Assembly (NCBI GenBank): GCA_016282015.1
Contig: JAEEJS010000048.1
Location: 62,001-126,000 of the forward strand
Length of the DNA stretch: 64,000 nucleotides
Reading direction: 5' to 3'
Origin: Bacteroidales bacterium
GTDB taxonomy: Bacteria > Bacteroidota > Bacteroidia > Bacteroidales > F082
The notes beneath the pieces were generated by a model, which saw nothing but the letters and a program-made list of their open reading frames with translations, was not told where the DNA came from and searched no databases. Position 1 is the first letter of the stretch. Every line of letters begins with the position of its first letter. A program made the translations under genes and the position numbers. This document shows positions 8,638-18,536 of this stretch, piece by piece.

Positions 8638-10934
8638 AACATTTTTTAACTACTGTAACCATCATGCTTCTGGCGTTGACAGTCAACGCCCAGGACAGCC
8701 TTGTCGCAAGTAAAACCGACACCGTACAGACATTGAAAAAACGTCCGAAAGTGGGAGTGGTGCTCAGCGGCGGAGGAGCAAAAGGCTTCGCTCACATTGG
8801 AGCACTCAAAGTGATAGAGGAGGCCGGCATCCCTATTGACTACATTGCTGGAACGAGTATGGGTTCAATAGTCGGCGGACTTTATGCCGTGGGATACGAC
8901 CCCGAAATGATGAAAAAACTGTGTACCGAGCAGGACTGGGACAAAATTATCAAAGACCAGATTCCCCGCAAGTTCCTTCCTCTGGAAAAACGTATAAACG
9001 AGCGGCACTATATCTTAACTGTGCCGTGCAAAAAAGGCAAACTGAAGTTGAAACGCTCATTTGTTGATGGCATGTACGTCAACATGTTGCTTACACGTCT
9101 TACGCTTCCGGCATACAAAGACCGTGATTTTGACAGCCTGCCTGTGCCTTTCCTGTGCATAGGTACCGATATGCTCTCGGCCGACGCCATTGAATTCAAC
9201 AAAGGTTCCCTGGCTCAGTCCATACGTTCAAGTATGTCCATACCATTCTTGTTCGAGCCAGTCAGTTATGACGGATATCTGCTATGCGACGGAGGTCTGA
9301 CCAACAACTTCCCGGTGCGCAACGTACGTGAGCACGGAGCAGACATCATCATCGGAGTGGATTTGGAAATTATCAAATCCAATCCCGAAGTGCTGGACAA
9401 CTCTCTGAAAGTGCTGGAACGCCTCATCGCTGTTGTGTCTCAAGACGAGAGTAACAAGGCGAGAGAAGAATGTGACATTCTTATCAGACCGGATATCGGT
9501 AAAGCCAACATAATGTCGTTCAACGACTTCGACCCGATTATGAAATGTGGCGAAGAGGGCGCCAGAGCCAAATTCCCCGAGCTGAAGCGCCTTGCCGATT
9601 CGCTTCAGGCTCTTGGACCGTTCGAGGTGGAGCGTCATCATACCCAACCTATCGACTCAATCACCTTGGCAGGCGTTGAGGTGGAGGGAGTGGACGAATA
9701 TCAAGCCGGAATACTGAAATCGGAGTTTGGAAGTGAGTTTCCCCACACGTTCGCCGTTGACGAGATAGAGACGATATTGATTAAGATATATTCTCAAGGC
9801 TATTATTCCAACGTTTGGTATGAGGTGATAGATCGTCCAGAAGGCGATATCCTGATTTTACACAGCAAAACCACTACATCGCTTACATTTTCACTTGGAC
9901 TTCACTATGACAACAACTACGGTGTTGGTGCATTGTTGAATATGAATGCCAGAACAAAACACTTTACCTATAACGTGGATTTGAATATATCGGACAATCC
10001 TTACGTCAAAGCCAGAGCTACCCATCGTTACACCAAATTATTGAGCGGATCGGCAGAGCTGGCAGCCATGGGTATAATGTCAAATCTATACTCCGAAGAC
10101 GGCAAGATTGTAGCTCCGTATAAATTGCAAACGAATTATCTGGATATGTATCTCCAGATGACACCGTCTGTTACACAAGCGTTTAGATTGGGACTCAGAG
10201 CCGATTATTACATCATGAAGGACGAGAAATATGTGAGTGATCCTGACATGGAATCCGATGACGAATACAGAATTTCACCTAAAGCATATTTCAACTACTT
10301 CTTCAATAATGAGGACCAAACCGATTTCCCGCGCAAAGGATGGAATATAAACCTGCAGGCTAATTTTTTGCCATACAATGGCTTTTATGATGAAGACTTC
10401 GAACATCCTATGTTCACAGTTCAGGCGGATGTAAGAAAATCATTCTCTATAGGAAAACGTCATGCCTTCAGATTGGGCGGTGTTTGGGCACAGCGTCTGG
10501 GTGATACTCCGCTTAACGCAGTTGACATGTTTTTATTCGGAGGTCAGTCAAAGATGAGATATCTCAATAATCTTATCAGCTTTACCGGCTTGCCATTCCA
10601 AGCTGTATACACCGAATTCGGAGCATATGCCAAAACGGCATGGCAGTACAACTTCTATAAGAATTTCTATGCAATAGCCAGTTGCGATGCCGGTTATTTC
10701 AAGAATTACCTCGATATATACAGAAAGAACATGTCTTCCGATGACATTATTAATCTGCTGCATAACTTGGGTGAAAACAGTTTCGACACCTGGTTTATGA
10801 GTGATAATTTTATCATTGGCGCAGGTTTGACCCTTGGAATAAAAACCTTGTTCGGTCCTATTGAAGTGCAAGTTTCGAAAACCAACAAGGTGGATAAGTG
10901 GTGTTTATTTGTCAATGTTGGTTTTTGGTTTTAG
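8634..10934 (+). CDS. patatin-like phospholipase fused to an outer-membrane beta-barrel, copy 1
   Basis: A 766-residue exported protein. After a signal peptide ending near VNAQ, a patatin domain carries the oxyanion loop [11 protein letters not shown] (about 46), the nucleophile motif GTSMGS (about 72-77) and the catalytic Asp in [10 protein letters not shown] (about 219). A POTRA-like segment follows at about 340-405, and the rest alternates as an outer-membrane barrel ending in NVGFWF, a typical Omp85 C-terminus with a terminal Phe. This is the architecture of type Vd (PlpD-like) secreted lipases. The catalytic dyad is complete. It overlaps secA by four bases and is followed by a paralogue. 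Confidence 0.92.
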   Translation: MKHFLTTVTIMLLALTVNAQDSLVASKTDTVQTLKKRPKVGVVLSGGGAKGFAHIGALKVIEEAGIPIDYIAGTSMGSIVGGLYAVGYDPEMMKKLCTEQDWDKIIKDQIPRKFLPLEKRINERHYILTVPCKKGKLKLKRSFVDGMYVNMLLTRLTLPAYKDRDFDSLPVPFLCIGTDMLSADAIEFNKGSLAQSIRSSMSIPFLFEPVSYDGYLLCDGGLTNNFPVRNVREHGADIIIGVDLEIIKSNPEVLDNSLKVLERLIAVVSQDESNKAREECDILIRPDIGKANIMSFNDFDPIMKCGEEGARAKFPELKRLADSLQALGPFEVERHHTQPIDSITLAGVEVEGVDEYQAGILKSEFGSEFPHTFAVDEIETILIKIYSQGYYSNVWYEVIDRPEGDILILHSKTTTSLTFSLGLHYDNNYGVGALLNMNARTKHFTYNVDLNISDNPYVKARATHRYTKLLSGSAELAAMGIMSNLYSEDGKIVAPYKLQTNYLDMYLQMTPSVTQAFRLGLRADYYIMKDEKYVSDPDMESDDEYRISPKAYFNYFFNNEDQTDFPRKGWNINLQANFLPYNGFYDEDFEHPMFTVQADVRKSFSIGKRHAFRLGGVWAQRLGDTPLNAVDMFLFGGQSKMRYLNNLISFTGLPFQAVYTEFGAYAKTAWQYNFYKNFYAIASCDAGYFKNYLDIYRKNMSSDDIINLLHNLGENSFDTWFMSDNFIIGAGLTLGIKTLFGPIEVQVSKTNKVDKWCLFVNVGFWF

Positions 10935-10956
10935 ATAACACTAATATAAACATGAT

Positions 10957-13212
10957 ATGAACTACTTAAAAAATTATTTCGCTAGATTCTTAATGATATT
11001 CTTCATGATTGGGATAATATCCGTTAACGACATCTTTGCCCAAAGTGCCAAAAAGAAGGAGAAAGAGCGTCCGACTGTGGGCGTGGTGCTCTGCGGTGGC
11101 GGTGCCAAAGGTTTCGGACTGATTAGAATACTTAAAGCAATAGATGAAGCCGGTATTCCGGTCGATTATATTGCCGGTACTTCAATCGGTTCAATCATCG
11201 GTTCGCTTTATGCTGTGGGTTACGATCCCGACGAAATAGAGAAGATGGTGCGCGCTCAGGACTGGAACGCTGTCATATACGACCAGATACCTCAAAAGTA
11301 TCTGCCTATTGAAAAGAAAGTTGACACCAGACGATACCTCGCCTCTTTCCCGATAAGCAACGGTAAGATCAAGGTAAAATCGTCAGTGGTGGACGGAGTG
11401 TACGTCAACATGCTGCTGTCGCGCCTGATGCTTCCGGCACACAACATTCGTGATTACAACAAGTTGCCGGTGCCTTTCTTTTGCATAGCGACCGATGTGG
11501 AGCATGCATGCCAGTATGAGATGACAAAAGGCGATCTGGCACGTTCGGTCAGAGCGAGTATGTCAATCCCATTCTTGTTCAAACCCGTGCGTCTTGACAA
11601 CAGACTGCTCATAGACGGCGGCATGATTAACAATTTCCCGGTCAGAAACATGAAGGAACGCGGAGCGGACATCATAATAGGCATAGACCTTGAGGACGCT
11701 ACCATACCGGCATCTGAAATTGACAACTCTTTGTTGCTCCTTACCAGTTTGATGAACCTTTCTTCGCTTGAGGAAAGTTTGTATGCCCGCAGCAATTGCG
11801 ACATCTATATCAGACCTGACATGCACGGACGCAATATGCTTTCGTTCGACGATTACGATTCCATCATTTATTTTGGTCAGGTGGCTGCCGACCAGTTTAT
11901 GCCAAAGTTCAAACGCCTTGCAGACTCGTTGCAGATGATAGAGTATTTCGAAATCGAGCGTCCGCATACAAAACCGATGGAAACCATCAAGGTGGTGGGT
12001 GTTAAGGTGGAAGGTATAGAGGATAGCCACAACGTAGTGGTGGCACAGGAATTCGGTACGATATTCCCACAAGAGATGACAATCACAGATATAGAGGATG
12101 CCATATTGAGACTCAGGGCCACTGGTTACTATGAGAATTTCTGGTACGGAATTGAAGACGCTAAGGGAGGATACATTCTCAAAGTGCACTGCGAAGAGAT
12201 ATCAGACAGGACTGCGGCAGTGGCCATTCACTATGACAATGACTACGGTATTGGTGCCTTGGTCAACTTCACCATTAAGAATGTGGTGCACAGTATCGAC
12301 CGTTCCACCTTGCGTTTCGACCTGAACATAGCTGAGAATCCATATTTCAAAGTGACTTTCGACAGACACCACAGAAAGGTCTTCAGATTCGGAGCTGATT
12401 TTGGTGTCTATTCATTGACAATGAACCAATACCACAAAGGCACTCTCACCAACTCATACAGCATTCAGGCCAACAAACTTGACCTCCATGCCAAACTGGT
12501 TCCAAATTTGAGAAGCCTCATTAAGATAGGCGCTGTGGCCGATCTTATCCACATGAACGATGTGGTCGGAGACGGCGGACTCAAAGACAATTACAATCTG
12601 TTCTCCTATCTGTATTTGAACTTTTACTATGAGAACCTGGATGCTCCTTCATTCGCAAGAAAGGGCTGGCGAATAGACATGACAGCCAAGATGATATTCT
12701 ATCAAGGTGTGACTGACGAAGTTACCATGGTTAATATGAGTAACAGTGGCATGCAAAGCTCGTTTGTGGCATATCTCGATATGTTGAAAACCATTCCGAT
12801 AGGCAAGAAGAGCGCTTTGATATTTGAACTTGAAGGTGCGACGAGACTTGGAGATGCCGAACTGCCAGTGTTCTATCATTATTTTGTCGGTGGACAGTCA
12901 AAGATGAAGTATTTCGACAACATCATCTCATTCAGCGGACTTGCATTCACCGAAAGTGTAGTGGAACATCTTGCCTTCAATAAGATAGCATGGCAATGGA
13001 ATTTCTACGGATCATTATATAGCACCTTGCATTTCGACTATGGATTTATGCATGAAACATATGACAAATGGTTCGATTCGGGTAGTTTTGTACTCGGATG
13101 CGGTGCTTCTTTAGGTATCAACACATTACTCGGTCCTGTGGAAGTCAGCGTGATGGGCTCCAACTGCAACAGCGGCGTGATGGGATTCATCAATGTGGGT
13201 TATTGGTTCTAG
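10957..13212 (+). CDS. patatin-like phospholipase fused to an outer-membrane beta-barrel, copy 2
   Basis: A 751-residue paralogue of the preceding gene with the same order: signal peptide ending near IFAQ, GGGAKGFGLI oxyanion loop, GTSIGS nucleophile, DGGMINNFPV with catalytic Asp, a POTRA-like unit (ETIKVVGVKVEGIEDS) and a barrel ending INVGYWF. All catalytic residues are present. It starts 22 bases after copy 1, and pyrH follows after 18 bases, so a secA-patatin-patatin-pyrH transcript is possible. The two copies are clearly diverged, so this is an old duplication rather than an assembly artefact. Confidence 0.92.
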   Translation: MNYLKNYFARFLMIFFMIGIISVNDIFAQSAKKKEKERPTVGVVLCGGGAKGFGLIRILKAIDEAGIPVDYIAGTSIGSIIGSLYAVGYDPDEIEKMVRAQDWNAVIYDQIPQKYLPIEKKVDTRRYLASFPISNGKIKVKSSVVDGVYVNMLLSRLMLPAHNIRDYNKLPVPFFCIATDVEHACQYEMTKGDLARSVRASMSIPFLFKPVRLDNRLLIDGGMINNFPVRNMKERGADIIIGIDLEDATIPASEIDNSLLLLTSLMNLSSLEESLYARSNCDIYIRPDMHGRNMLSFDDYDSIIYFGQVAADQFMPKFKRLADSLQMIEYFEIERPHTKPMETIKVVGVKVEGIEDSHNVVVAQEFGTIFPQEMTITDIEDAILRLRATGYYENFWYGIEDAKGGYILKVHCEEISDRTAAVAIHYDNDYGIGALVNFTIKNVVHSIDRSTLRFDLNIAENPYFKVTFDRHHRKVFRFGADFGVYSLTMNQYHKGTLTNSYSIQANKLDLHAKLVPNLRSLIKIGAVADLIHMNDVVGDGGLKDNYNLFSYLYLNFYYENLDAPSFARKGWRIDMTAKMIFYQGVTDEVTMVNMSNSGMQSSFVAYLDMLKTIPIGKKSALIFELEGATRLGDAELPVFYHYFVGGQSKMKYFDNIISFSGLAFTESVVEHLAFNKIAWQWNFYGSLYSTLHFDYGFMHETYDKWFDSGSFVLGCGASLGINTLLGPVEVSVMGSNCNSGVMGFINVGYWF

Positions 13213-13230
13213 GATTTAAAGGTTTAAATT

Positions 13231-13938
13231 ATGAAATACAAAAGAGTATTATTGAAACTTAGCGGTGAGGCTTTGATGGGCAACCAACAGTTTGGAATAG
13301 ATCCTCAACGCTTGAACGATTATGCTGAAGAAATAGCAGCTGCAGTTAAAAACGGCGCTCAGATCGGTATTGTGATAGGCGGTGGCAACATTTTCCGCGG
13401 CCTTCAGGGAGCAAGCAAGGGTATGGACCGTATACAAGGCGACTACATGGGCATGTTGGCTACAGTCATCAACAGTATGGCTTTGCAGTCGACTCTGCAG
13501 GCCAAGGGTGTGAAGGCCGCCCTTTTATCGGGACTTTACATCGACCGCATAGCCGATTCCATGAGTAGCGCCAAGGCAATAAAACTGCTTGAGGACGGAT
13601 ACGTAGTCCTTATCGGAGGCGGTACAGGCAACCCGTTCTTCACTACCGACACCGGCTCGGCTCTGCGCGCAGTGGAAATCAAGGCTGAAATCATCCTTAA
13701 AGGCACACGCGTTGACGGAATATATACAGCCGATCCTGAAAAAGACCCTACAGCGAAGAAGTTCGATACCATCACCTACGACGAGGCCTACAGCCGCAAC
13801 CTTAAAGTGATGGATTTGACTGCTTTCACAATGTGTAAGGAAAACAATATGCCTATGCTGGTGTTCGACATGAATACCAAAGGCAATCTCACCAAGGTGC
13901 TCAACGGCGAAAAGATCGGTACCATTGTAACTAAATAG
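13231..13938 (+). CDS. pyrH: UMP kinase
   Basis: Phosphorylates UMP to UDP using ATP and is allosterically controlled in bacteria. The 235-residue protein has the amino-acid-kinase fold with KLSGEALMG at the N-terminus, IVIGGGNIFRG at about residues 49-59, GGTGNPFFTTDTG at about 130-142 and DGIYTADPEKDP at about 168. All are standard for bacterial hexameric PyrH. It lies immediately upstream of the GT-C gene and frr; pyrH and frr are neighbours in many bacteria, so the glycosyltransferase looks inserted between them. Confidence 0.97.
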   Translation: MKYKRVLLKLSGEALMGNQQFGIDPQRLNDYAEEIAAAVKNGAQIGIVIGGGNIFRGLQGASKGMDRIQGDYMGMLATVINSMALQSTLQAKGVKAALLSGLYIDRIADSMSSAKAIKLLEDGYVVLIGGGTGNPFFTTDTGSALRAVEIKAEIILKGTRVDGIYTADPEKDPTAKKFDTITYDEAYSRNLKVMDLTAFTMCKENNMPMLVFDMNTKGNLTKVLNGEKIGTIVTK

Positions 13939-13961
13939 TTTGCTCTTGGCTTTATCAGTTG

Positions 13962-15827
13962 ATGAAAGAGGTGAAGCGATATAGGTATGAAAATGTGCTT
14001 CTGTGGCTGATACTGCTTGTGGCGGCTGTCTTGCGACTTTGGGACTTGGGCTCGGTGCCTTTTATGCACGACGAGTTCAGCGCCTTACAGCGCACCGGTT
14101 ACGACAATTTCCATGACCTCATTCGCGAGGGCGTTATGTTGGGTGACTCGCATCCGGCAGGCGTCCAGGTGCTGCTTTATCTCTTGGTCGGAATATTTGG
14201 CTGGAACGCTTTCTGGCTCAAGTTGCCCTTCGCCCTGATGGGCGTGGCTTCGGTGTATCTGACCTATGTCATAGCCAGGCAGTGGTTCAACAAAAATGTG
14301 GCACTGGTGTCGGCTGCCTTCATGAGCGTGAGCGAACTGTTCCTCTTTTACAGCCAGCTGGCCCGGCCTTACTCGCCCGGACTGTTCTGCGTACTGTTGT
14401 TCGTGTATTTCTGGAACCGGATGCTCTTCGACCGCCGCGCGGCTACACTGGGGACGTGCGTCGGATTCGCTCTTTCGGCTTTCCTGGCCAGCCAGATGCA
14501 GATGTTTTCTATGGCGGAAGCGGGGCTGATAGCTGTCAGCGGCTTGTTTTTCCTGAAAAATGTTGATGGAACGCGTCGCCGACTTTATTTATGGAGCTGC
14601 GCGGCGGCAGTGCTGCTTTTTTTGCCTACGCTCCCGGTTTTCTACTATCAGCTGTTTGTATATGGCAGCATAGGAGGGTGGCTTGCCAAACCTGAAGCCG
14701 GCTTCCTGACAGACTTCCTGCAGTATACCATGAACTACAGCAAACTGTTTGTCTTCAGCATGATGATAGTGGTTTTGCTGCCACTCCTAATAGGACAAAG
14801 AAACCGCGACAAACAGACAGCCATGAGAATCTGCTGTCTTGTATGGTTTGTGGTCCCTTTGGCTCTGGCATGGGCTTATTCGCTGATGAAGGAACCGATT
14901 TTACAGTATAGCACCCTCATCTTCAGCTTCCCTTTCCTGATAATTGCGGCTTTCTCGTTTTTCGACAGGAAGACTTCAATTAAGACCATGGGTGCTGTTG
15001 TCGGATGGGTGGTTTTGATAGGAATGACCTCTTTGATAGTCGACCGACAGTATTTCAAGCAGGTTTATCATCAGGGTTTCGACCAGGTGGCGGTTGAGAT
15101 GGGTAAGGCTCAGCAAAAATATGCCGATAGCATAGGCTTTGTGTCTTATTCCGACCGCACATTCATGGCCGAGTTTTATCAGAAAAAGGCAGGTATTAAA
15201 AATGCCGCATATTTTTCTGAGACTGACGATATGTTTGATTGTCAGCAATATATCATGTCGTTGGATAAAGATTATCTGGGAGTTGGGCTCACCGATCATG
15301 CCGATATGCCTTGGGAACTTTCAGCCGTGGCCGCATATCCATACTTGGTTGAGGAAAACACTTGGTTCACAACGCGTTATCTCACTCTGACAAAGATTGA
15401 CAACGGCAGCCCGCTTTTGAATGTCTTGAAGGAAAATGTGGAGGTGAAAAGCGGAAATGAATGGGTGTGCAACACCAAAATCAACGCCTCTGACATCATT
15501 TTACCAGCAACTGAAAGGATAGGGTTTATTGCCGACATCAAGGCAGACGATACCATTAATGATATAGCGTTGGTAGTCGAGATTGTCAATTCCGAAACTG
15601 ATGAACACCTGTTCTGGAAGGGATATGAGAATAAAAACCATCAGATATTGCCTCAAGAGCGTGTCTTCCTGACCAATGGATTTTTCCTTCCCGAAATGGA
15701 TTATGGCGGCAAGCTTATCAAGGTTTATATTTGGAATAAGGATAAAAGGGCATTATCAGTCAACAAATTATCCTATTATATTGTAAAAAAGAATTCATAT
15801 TTTTACGGATTGTATAATCCATTATGA
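13962..15827 (+). CDS. GT-C type membrane glycosyltransferase (ArnT/PMT-like, GT39/GT83 superfamily)
   Basis: A 621-residue integral membrane protein with an N-terminal helix followed directly by PFMHDEFSAL at about residues 33-42. The Asp-Glu pair in the first periplasmic loop is the hallmark of GT-C enzymes that use polyprenyl-phosphate sugars. About ten to twelve hydrophobic helices fill residues 10-380, and a soluble C-terminal region of about 240 residues follows. The acceptor is unknown: lipid A, O-antigen or secreted protein are all possible. The start is the ATG giving MKEVKRYRYEN; a TTG just before is also in frame. Confidence 0.82.
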   Translation: MKEVKRYRYENVLLWLILLVAAVLRLWDLGSVPFMHDEFSALQRTGYDNFHDLIREGVMLGDSHPAGVQVLLYLLVGIFGWNAFWLKLPFALMGVASVYLTYVIARQWFNKNVALVSAAFMSVSELFLFYSQLARPYSPGLFCVLLFVYFWNRMLFDRRAATLGTCVGFALSAFLASQMQMFSMAEAGLIAVSGLFFLKNVDGTRRRLYLWSCAAAVLLFLPTLPVFYYQLFVYGSIGGWLAKPEAGFLTDFLQYTMNYSKLFVFSMMIVVLLPLLIGQRNRDKQTAMRICCLVWFVVPLALAWAYSLMKEPILQYSTLIFSFPFLIIAAFSFFDRKTSIKTMGAVVGWVVLIGMTSLIVDRQYFKQVYHQGFDQVAVEMGKAQQKYADSIGFVSYSDRTFMAEFYQKKAGIKNAAYFSETDDMFDCQQYIMSLDKDYLGVGLTDHADMPWELSAVAAYPYLVEENTWFTTRYLTLTKIDNGSPLLNVLKENVEVKSGNEWVCNTKINASDIILPATERIGFIADIKADDTINDIALVVEIVNSETDEHLFWKGYENKNHQILPQERVFLTNGFFLPEMDYGGKLIKVYIWNKDKRALSVNKLSYYIVKKNSYFYGLYNPL

Positions 15828-15837
15828 GAAAAAGTAT

Positions 15838-15845
15838 TATTTTTG
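15838..15845 (+). promoter_or_regulatory. Bacteroidota -7 element for frr
   Basis: TATTTTTG, 22 bases before the frr ATG. A -33 element at the usual distance is not evident. It suggests that frr has its own promoter separate from the upstream glycosyltransferase. Confidence 0.5.
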
Positions 15846-15867
15846 TGACGAAAAATTTAAAAAAGAT

Positions 15868-16431
15868 ATGACAGACGAATCTCAATTTATTTTGGATGCC
15901 ACCACAGAGTCGATGGAAGGTGCAGTTAAGCACTTGGAGGCTGAGTTTCAGAAAATCAGAGCCGGCAAGGCTAGCCCAATGATGCTGCAGGGCGTGAAGG
16001 TTGAATACTACGGAACTCTGGTTCCTATCGAACAGACAGCCAACATAGGCACTCCTGACGCACGTCAGATTATTGTGATGCCTTTCGACAAGAGCTCAAT
16101 CGGAGCTATCGACAAGGCTATACAGGCTGCAAACCTCGGTTTCAACCCTAAGAATGAGGGCGATTTCCTGAGAATTTTGGTCCCGCCATTGACAGAGGAG
16201 CGCCGTAAGGAGCTTGCAAAACGCGCCAAGACATCAGCTGAGGAAACCAAAGTCGGTATCCGCAACATCCGCCGCAACTCGAACGACGATGCTAAAAAGC
16301 TTGAAAAAGAAGGTGTGTCTGAAGATGAGGTTAAGCAACTTCAGGACGAAATCCAGAAACTCACTGACAAATACGTGAAAAAGGTCGACGACCTTTACGA
16401 ACTCAAGCAGAAAGACATCCTGACAGTTTAG
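15868..16431 (+). CDS. frr: ribosome recycling factor
   Basis: Splits post-termination ribosomes together with EF-G. The 187-residue product has the family landmarks: FQKIRAGKASPMML near residues 27-40, YYGTLVPIEQTANI, PPLTEERRKELAKRAK at about 110 and VGIRNIRRNSNDDAKK at about 130. The gene converges on ddl, and the two stop codons overlap by four bases. Confidence 0.97.
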   Translation: MTDESQFILDATTESMEGAVKHLEAEFQKIRAGKASPMMLQGVKVEYYGTLVPIEQTANIGTPDARQIIVMPFDKSSIGAIDKAIQAANLGFNPKNEGDFLRILVPPLTEERRKELAKRAKTSAEETKVGIRNIRRNSNDDAKKLEKEGVSEDEVKQLQDEIQKLTDKYVKKVDDLYELKQKDILTV

Positions 16432-17402
16432 TCAAGAATATTCTCTAATGCCAAACCAAACAGCTTGCTCAGGCTAATACCCATGCAGGCTGCTTGTTTT
16501 GGCATGATTGATGCCTCAGACATGCCTGGCACTATGTTTACCTCAATGAAAACCAACTGTTTGGGCGTCATGATATAGTCGAAACGGGCAAAGCCCTTGC
16601 ATTCGAACTTGTCATAAAGCATAGCCGAAGTGGCCTTAACCTCGATTTCTGAAACCTCATCCAATTCAGCCGGTGTAATTTCATCCGATTTTCCTGCGGT
16701 ATATTTAGCCTCGTAGTCGAAGAAGTCGTTTTTGCTGACAATCTCGGTGATGGGGAATACCATTGTGCGGCCTTTCACTTCCATTACTGTGCAAGCCAGC
16801 TCACGGCCTTTCACAAATTTCTCGCACATTACCTGATCGCCGGCCTTGAATGCGAATTCCACAGCCTTGTCGAAATCGGCCGCTTCTTTTACCTTGGTTA
16901 CACCCACCGACGAACCGTTTCGTGTAGGCTTGACAAACAATGGCAACCCTAATTCCTTGATAATCTTAGCTGCATCGTAGCTGTCGCCCTTGTTGATGAT
17001 GACAGAAGGGGAGACGTTGGCGCCCGCAGCGGCCGCTATCTTTTTGCAAAAGTCTTTGTGGAAAGTCAGGGCCGAAGTGGTGAAACCCGACGAAGTGTAA
17101 GGGATTCCAAGCATCTCGAAGTATCCGAGCAGTTGTCCGTCTTCGCCCGGGACACCGTGTATGGCATTGAAAACGGCGTCGAAAACAATCTTTTTACCTT
17201 TGACTTTAATTGAGAAATCGTTCTTGTCGACCTCAGTCTCGGTGCCGTCGTCTTCCAGATGGTACCATCTGTCTTTCAGAACCACAATGACATAAGCCTC
17301 ATATTTGGAAGCATCCAAGTGCTTTTTCACAACTTTCGCGCTGCTGATGGAGATTTCGTATTCTCCAGAGTATCCGCCACAGACTATCGCTATTTTTTTC
17401 AT
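16428..17402 (-). CDS. ddl: D-alanine--D-alanine ligase
   Basis: ATP-grasp enzyme that makes the D-Ala-D-Ala dipeptide of peptidoglycan precursors. The 324-residue protein opens with KKIAIVCGGYSGEYEIS and shows AIHGVPGEDGQLLG, PYTSSGFTTSALTFHKD, FVKPTRNGSSVGV (ATP-grasp lysine and substrate loop) and a C-terminal FIEVNIVPGMSEASIMPK with the metal-binding Glu-Asn pair. Start taken at MKKIAIV rather than seven codons upstream. It is divergent from the PASTA-domain gene, another peptidoglycan-related protein, with overlapping promoters. Confidence 0.96.
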   Translation of the reverse strand: MKKIAIVCGGYSGEYEISISSAKVVKKHLDASKYEAYVIVVLKDRWYHLEDDGTETEVDKNDFSIKVKGKKIVFDAVFNAIHGVPGEDGQLLGYFEMLGIPYTSSGFTTSALTFHKDFCKKIAAAAGANVSPSVIINKGDSYDAAKIIKELGLPLFVKPTRNGSSVGVTKVKEAADFDKAVEFAFKAGDQVMCEKFVKGRELACTVMEVKGRTMVFPITEIVSKNDFFDYEAKYTAGKSDEITPAELDEVSEIEVKATSAMLYDKFECKGFARFDYIMTPKQLVFIEVNIVPGMSEASIMPKQAACMGISLSKLFGLALENILD

Positions 17403-17433
17403 GTCAAATAAACTTAAATTCAATTATTTTCGT

Positions 17434-17441
17434 TATCTTTG
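17434..17441 (+). promoter_or_regulatory. Bacteroidota -7 element for the PASTA gene
   Basis: TATCTTTG, a full match to TAnnTTTG, 51 bases before the PASTA-gene ATG. The minus-strand ddl promoter begins only seven bases away, so the two divergent promoters occupy the same short region. Confidence 0.55.
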
Positions 17442-17447
17442 CGAGTT

Positions 17448-17477
17448 CAAAATTACAAAAAACGACTCAATTGCAAA
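17448..17477 (-). promoter_or_regulatory. promoter for ddl
   Basis: On the minus strand TTTG, 18 bases, then TAATTTTG: both Bacteroidota elements at near-standard spacing. It gives a leader of about 40 bases before the ddl ATG. Confidence 0.6.
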
Positions 17478-17492
17478 CGAAAAAAATAAAAA

Positions 17493-18536
17493 ATGAAAGC
17501 ATTTCGTTTTTTGAAAGATAAATGGTTTTACATCAGCCTGATTATCATGGTGTTATTCATGGTGGGCGTGATGGAATACTCGTTTCATTACCTCGATAAA
17601 TACACCCGTCACGGTCAGGAATTTGCCGTTCCGGACATGGTTGGCATGACTTACGGCGACGCTGTGGCGCAGTATGGTGACGCTTTTACGTTTATAGTTG
17701 TCGACAGCGTTTACATCAAGAACTTCCCTGAAGGCGCGGTTTTCCAACAAAATCCGGCTCCGGGTTCTATGGTCAAGCAGGGTAGAAATATGTACATAGT
17801 GCGTACTACCATTTCTCCTGAAATAGTGCCTATGCCAAACCTCCGTAACCTTTCTCTGCGTCAGGCCATGGTCAGTCTCAATTCCGTGGGACTGCGTGTA
17901 GACAAGCTGGTGTTTGTGGAGTATTTCGCCCGCAACGCCGTTGTTGAGCAGAAATTCAAGAACCAAGTTATAGAGCCTAACGATAATGTGGTGAAAGGCT
18001 CGGCCATAACTCTTGAAGTGGGATACGGAAAGGGCAATCGCAATACCAACCTTCCTGACCTCATCGGAGTGAATGTCAGCGAAACCAAGGAAAAGATCAA
18101 CGCAGCCTCGCTCAATATGGGTACAGAAGTGTTTGTGGATGACGATGATCCAGAAAATCTGTTTGTAATCAGGATGGATCCGGAGTATTCACGCGACCTT
18201 ACCGTGCCATTGGGATCTAATGTGAATGTTTGGTATAAATCGATAAAGAACTTCGATTTCAACTGGTATCTCTACGAGAAATACCGTCGCGACTCCTTGG
18301 TTGAGGTGATGCGTGTCAGAAAATTCAAACAGGACACCATCGACTATATCATCGACAGTTTCAACTACATTCTCAAAAACAGAAGTTTCTCCTACGACCC
18401 GCAGAAGCGTGAGCTTGACAAAGCCATGATGTTCAAGGATTGGACCGTCAGGGAGGTGCCTCTGGAACTTGACACTGTCGACTATTTTGACTTTGAATTT
18501 GACGATATTGATACAAATTACTTCTACGATGAATAA
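17493..18536 (+). CDS. membrane-anchored PASTA-domain protein without a kinase
   Basis: A 347-residue protein with one N-terminal membrane helix (about residues 13-32) and no cytoplasmic kinase. Three PASTA repeats follow at about 45-112, 113-182 and 183-252, each with the proline-rich entry (VPDMVGMTYGDAV, MPNLRNLSLRQAM, LPDLIGVNVSETK). The remaining 95 residues are acidic and Tyr/Asp-rich with no family I recognise. PASTA domains bind muropeptides or regulate cell-wall enzymes, and the divergent neighbour is ddl. A T9SS cargo gene begins within its last codons. Confidence 0.87.
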   Translation: MKAFRFLKDKWFYISLIIMVLFMVGVMEYSFHYLDKYTRHGQEFAVPDMVGMTYGDAVAQYGDAFTFIVVDSVYIKNFPEGAVFQQNPAPGSMVKQGRNMYIVRTTISPEIVPMPNLRNLSLRQAMVSLNSVGLRVDKLVFVEYFARNAVVEQKFKNQVIEPNDNVVKGSAITLEVGYGKGNRNTNLPDLIGVNVSETKEKINAASLNMGTEVFVDDDDPENLFVIRMDPEYSRDLTVPLGSNVNVWYKSIKNFDFNWYLYEKYRRDSLVEVMRVRKFKQDTIDYIIDSFNYILKNRSFSYDPQKRELDKAMMFKDWTVREVPLELDTVDYFDFEFDDIDTNYFYDE

